Position numbers and translations under genes: made by a program. DNA of 5,261 nt from Candidatus Omnitrophota bacterium (GTDB lineage: Bacteria > Omnitrophota > Gorgyraeia > S143-82), in the NCBI GenBank assembly GCA_027034965.1, contig JALVWL010000007.1:1-5261 (forward strand). Reading direction: 5' to 3'. The notes under the pieces were generated by a model. It saw nothing but the letters and a program-made list of their open reading frames with translations. It was not told where the DNA came from and did not search any database. Shown one piece after another: positions 4,860-5,261 of the stretch (the stretch's first letter is position 1; the number at the start of each line of letters is the position of its first letter).

Positions 4860-4954
4860 ATATGGCAATAATAATTAAACGATGGGAAGTTAATGACTTG
4901 ATTAAGTTCTACAACAAAGTGGAGAGGATATACAATAAGGCGAAAGGAGGCACG

Positions 4955-5261
4955 ATGAGTAGTAGTGCAAAAATAGCAGCCCGAGGGATACATAAAGGGC
5001 TTGAGTATGTGGTTTTACAAATGCCTATGGGGCATTTATGTGGATATGTAAAATTGCCAGAAAATCATCCTTTTACAAAATTTATTCACAAAAAGAAAAT
5101 AGGGCGAAAGGAATATTGGGTTGGATATGATGAAATGGATATTTCTTGCCACGGAGGTTTAACTTATAGCAAAAAAATAGAAGTGGAAAGAGATGGGAAA
5201 ACTCCAGGTTTTAGGATTGGCTGGGATTATGCACATGATGGGGAGTATCATCAACAATTGT
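4955..5261 (+). CDS. 'GGLT...GWDYAH' phage protein, second copy, cut by window
   Basis: The frame is open to the right edge. ATG 4955 follows AAAGGAGG (4943-4950) and places the motifs at about the same distance from the N-terminus as in the first copy: CGYVKLPENHPF (29-40), DISCHGGLTY (62-71), and GWDYAHDGE (89-97). Similarity to the 4198-4617 protein is clear in these blocks but low elsewhere, so duplication is old or the copies came separately. The DNA is much more AT-rich here (14 G/C in 5041-5100 against 28 in 4261-4320), which favours separate origin. The frame is also open upstream: ATG 4862 and GTG 4826 (overlapping the previous stop as GTGA) are in-frame alternative starts that would add 31 or 43 residues. 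I prefer 4955 for its SD and the paralogue alignment, without certainty. Function unknown. Confidence 0.7.
   Translation, partial: MSSSAKIAARGIHKGLEYVVLQMPMGHLCGYVKLPENHPFTKFIHKKKIGRKEYWVGYDEMDISCHGGLTYSKKIEVERDGKTPGFRIGWDYAHDGEYHQQL

Noticed and set aside
4834..4872. Promoter in the spacer (TTTACA or TTGGCG with a downstream AT-rich -10)
   Set aside because: No hexamer pair has acceptable match and spacing; possible pairs have 15 or 21 base spacers.
4831..4878. 15-codon ORF starting at ATG 4831
   Set aside because: There is no adequate SD, it is very short, and it overlaps the inverted repeat.
1..5261. CRISPR array, tRNA or rRNA gene, transposase or integrase
   Set aside because: No regularly spaced repeats, cloverleaf, rRNA sequence, or transposase/integrase motifs were found on reading both strands.

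Overview
The window reads as a stretch of the replication and recombination region of a temperate phage or prophage, most likely of a low-to-mid GC Gram-positive (Firmicutes/Clostridia-like) host. The reasons are strong AGGAGG-type ribosome binding sites in front of almost every gene, genes all on the + strand with 4-17 base overlaps (ATGA, TAATG, GTGA), many very short genes, and a phage-typical gene set. The host genus cannot be named from the sequence.

Layout, left to right. (1) 2-814 is the 3' part of a RecB/Cas4-like PD-(D/E)XK nuclease gene, cut by the left edge. (2) 811-977 is a compact control region: a near-consensus promoter (TTGACA, 17 bp, TAAGAT with an extended -10), then a predicted RNA leader with two long stems that interleave, the second being a classic intrinsic terminator, and a 37-codon ORF running through the structure into the start of the next gene. 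(3) 974-1726 encodes an HNH endonuclease with an extra Cys4 zinc site. (4) 1738-2832 encodes a winged-helix phage replication initiator-like protein; its linker-coding DNA holds short direct repeats, a perfect hairpin and an AT-rich tract that could be an origin. (5) 2654-3172 is an unknown helical protein whose start lies 179 bases inside the previous ORF. (6) 3165-3443 is a small beta-rich protein of unknown function. (7) 3427-3813 is a RusA-type Holliday junction resolvase. (8) 3810-4829 is a run of four tiny or small genes: a zinc ribbon with a proline-rich tail coded by a palindromic element, a 69-aa unknown, a 139-aa 'GGLT...GWDYAH' family protein, and a membrane-anchored Cys-rich protein. 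(9) 4830-4954 is a looser spacer with an 8-bp inverted repeat. (10) 4955-5261 is the start of a second 'GGLT...GWDYAH' protein, cut by the right edge.

Taken together, the nuclease, replication initiator-like protein and RusA resolvase form a phage DNA replication/recombination cassette. From 974 to 4829 the genes are packed closely enough to be one operon. The promoter, leader and terminator at 811-961 are placed to decide how much transcription enters that operon. The most unusual items are this leader, the long out-of-frame overlap at 2654-2832, the palindrome inside the zinc-ribbon gene, and the pair of diverged paralogues at the right end.
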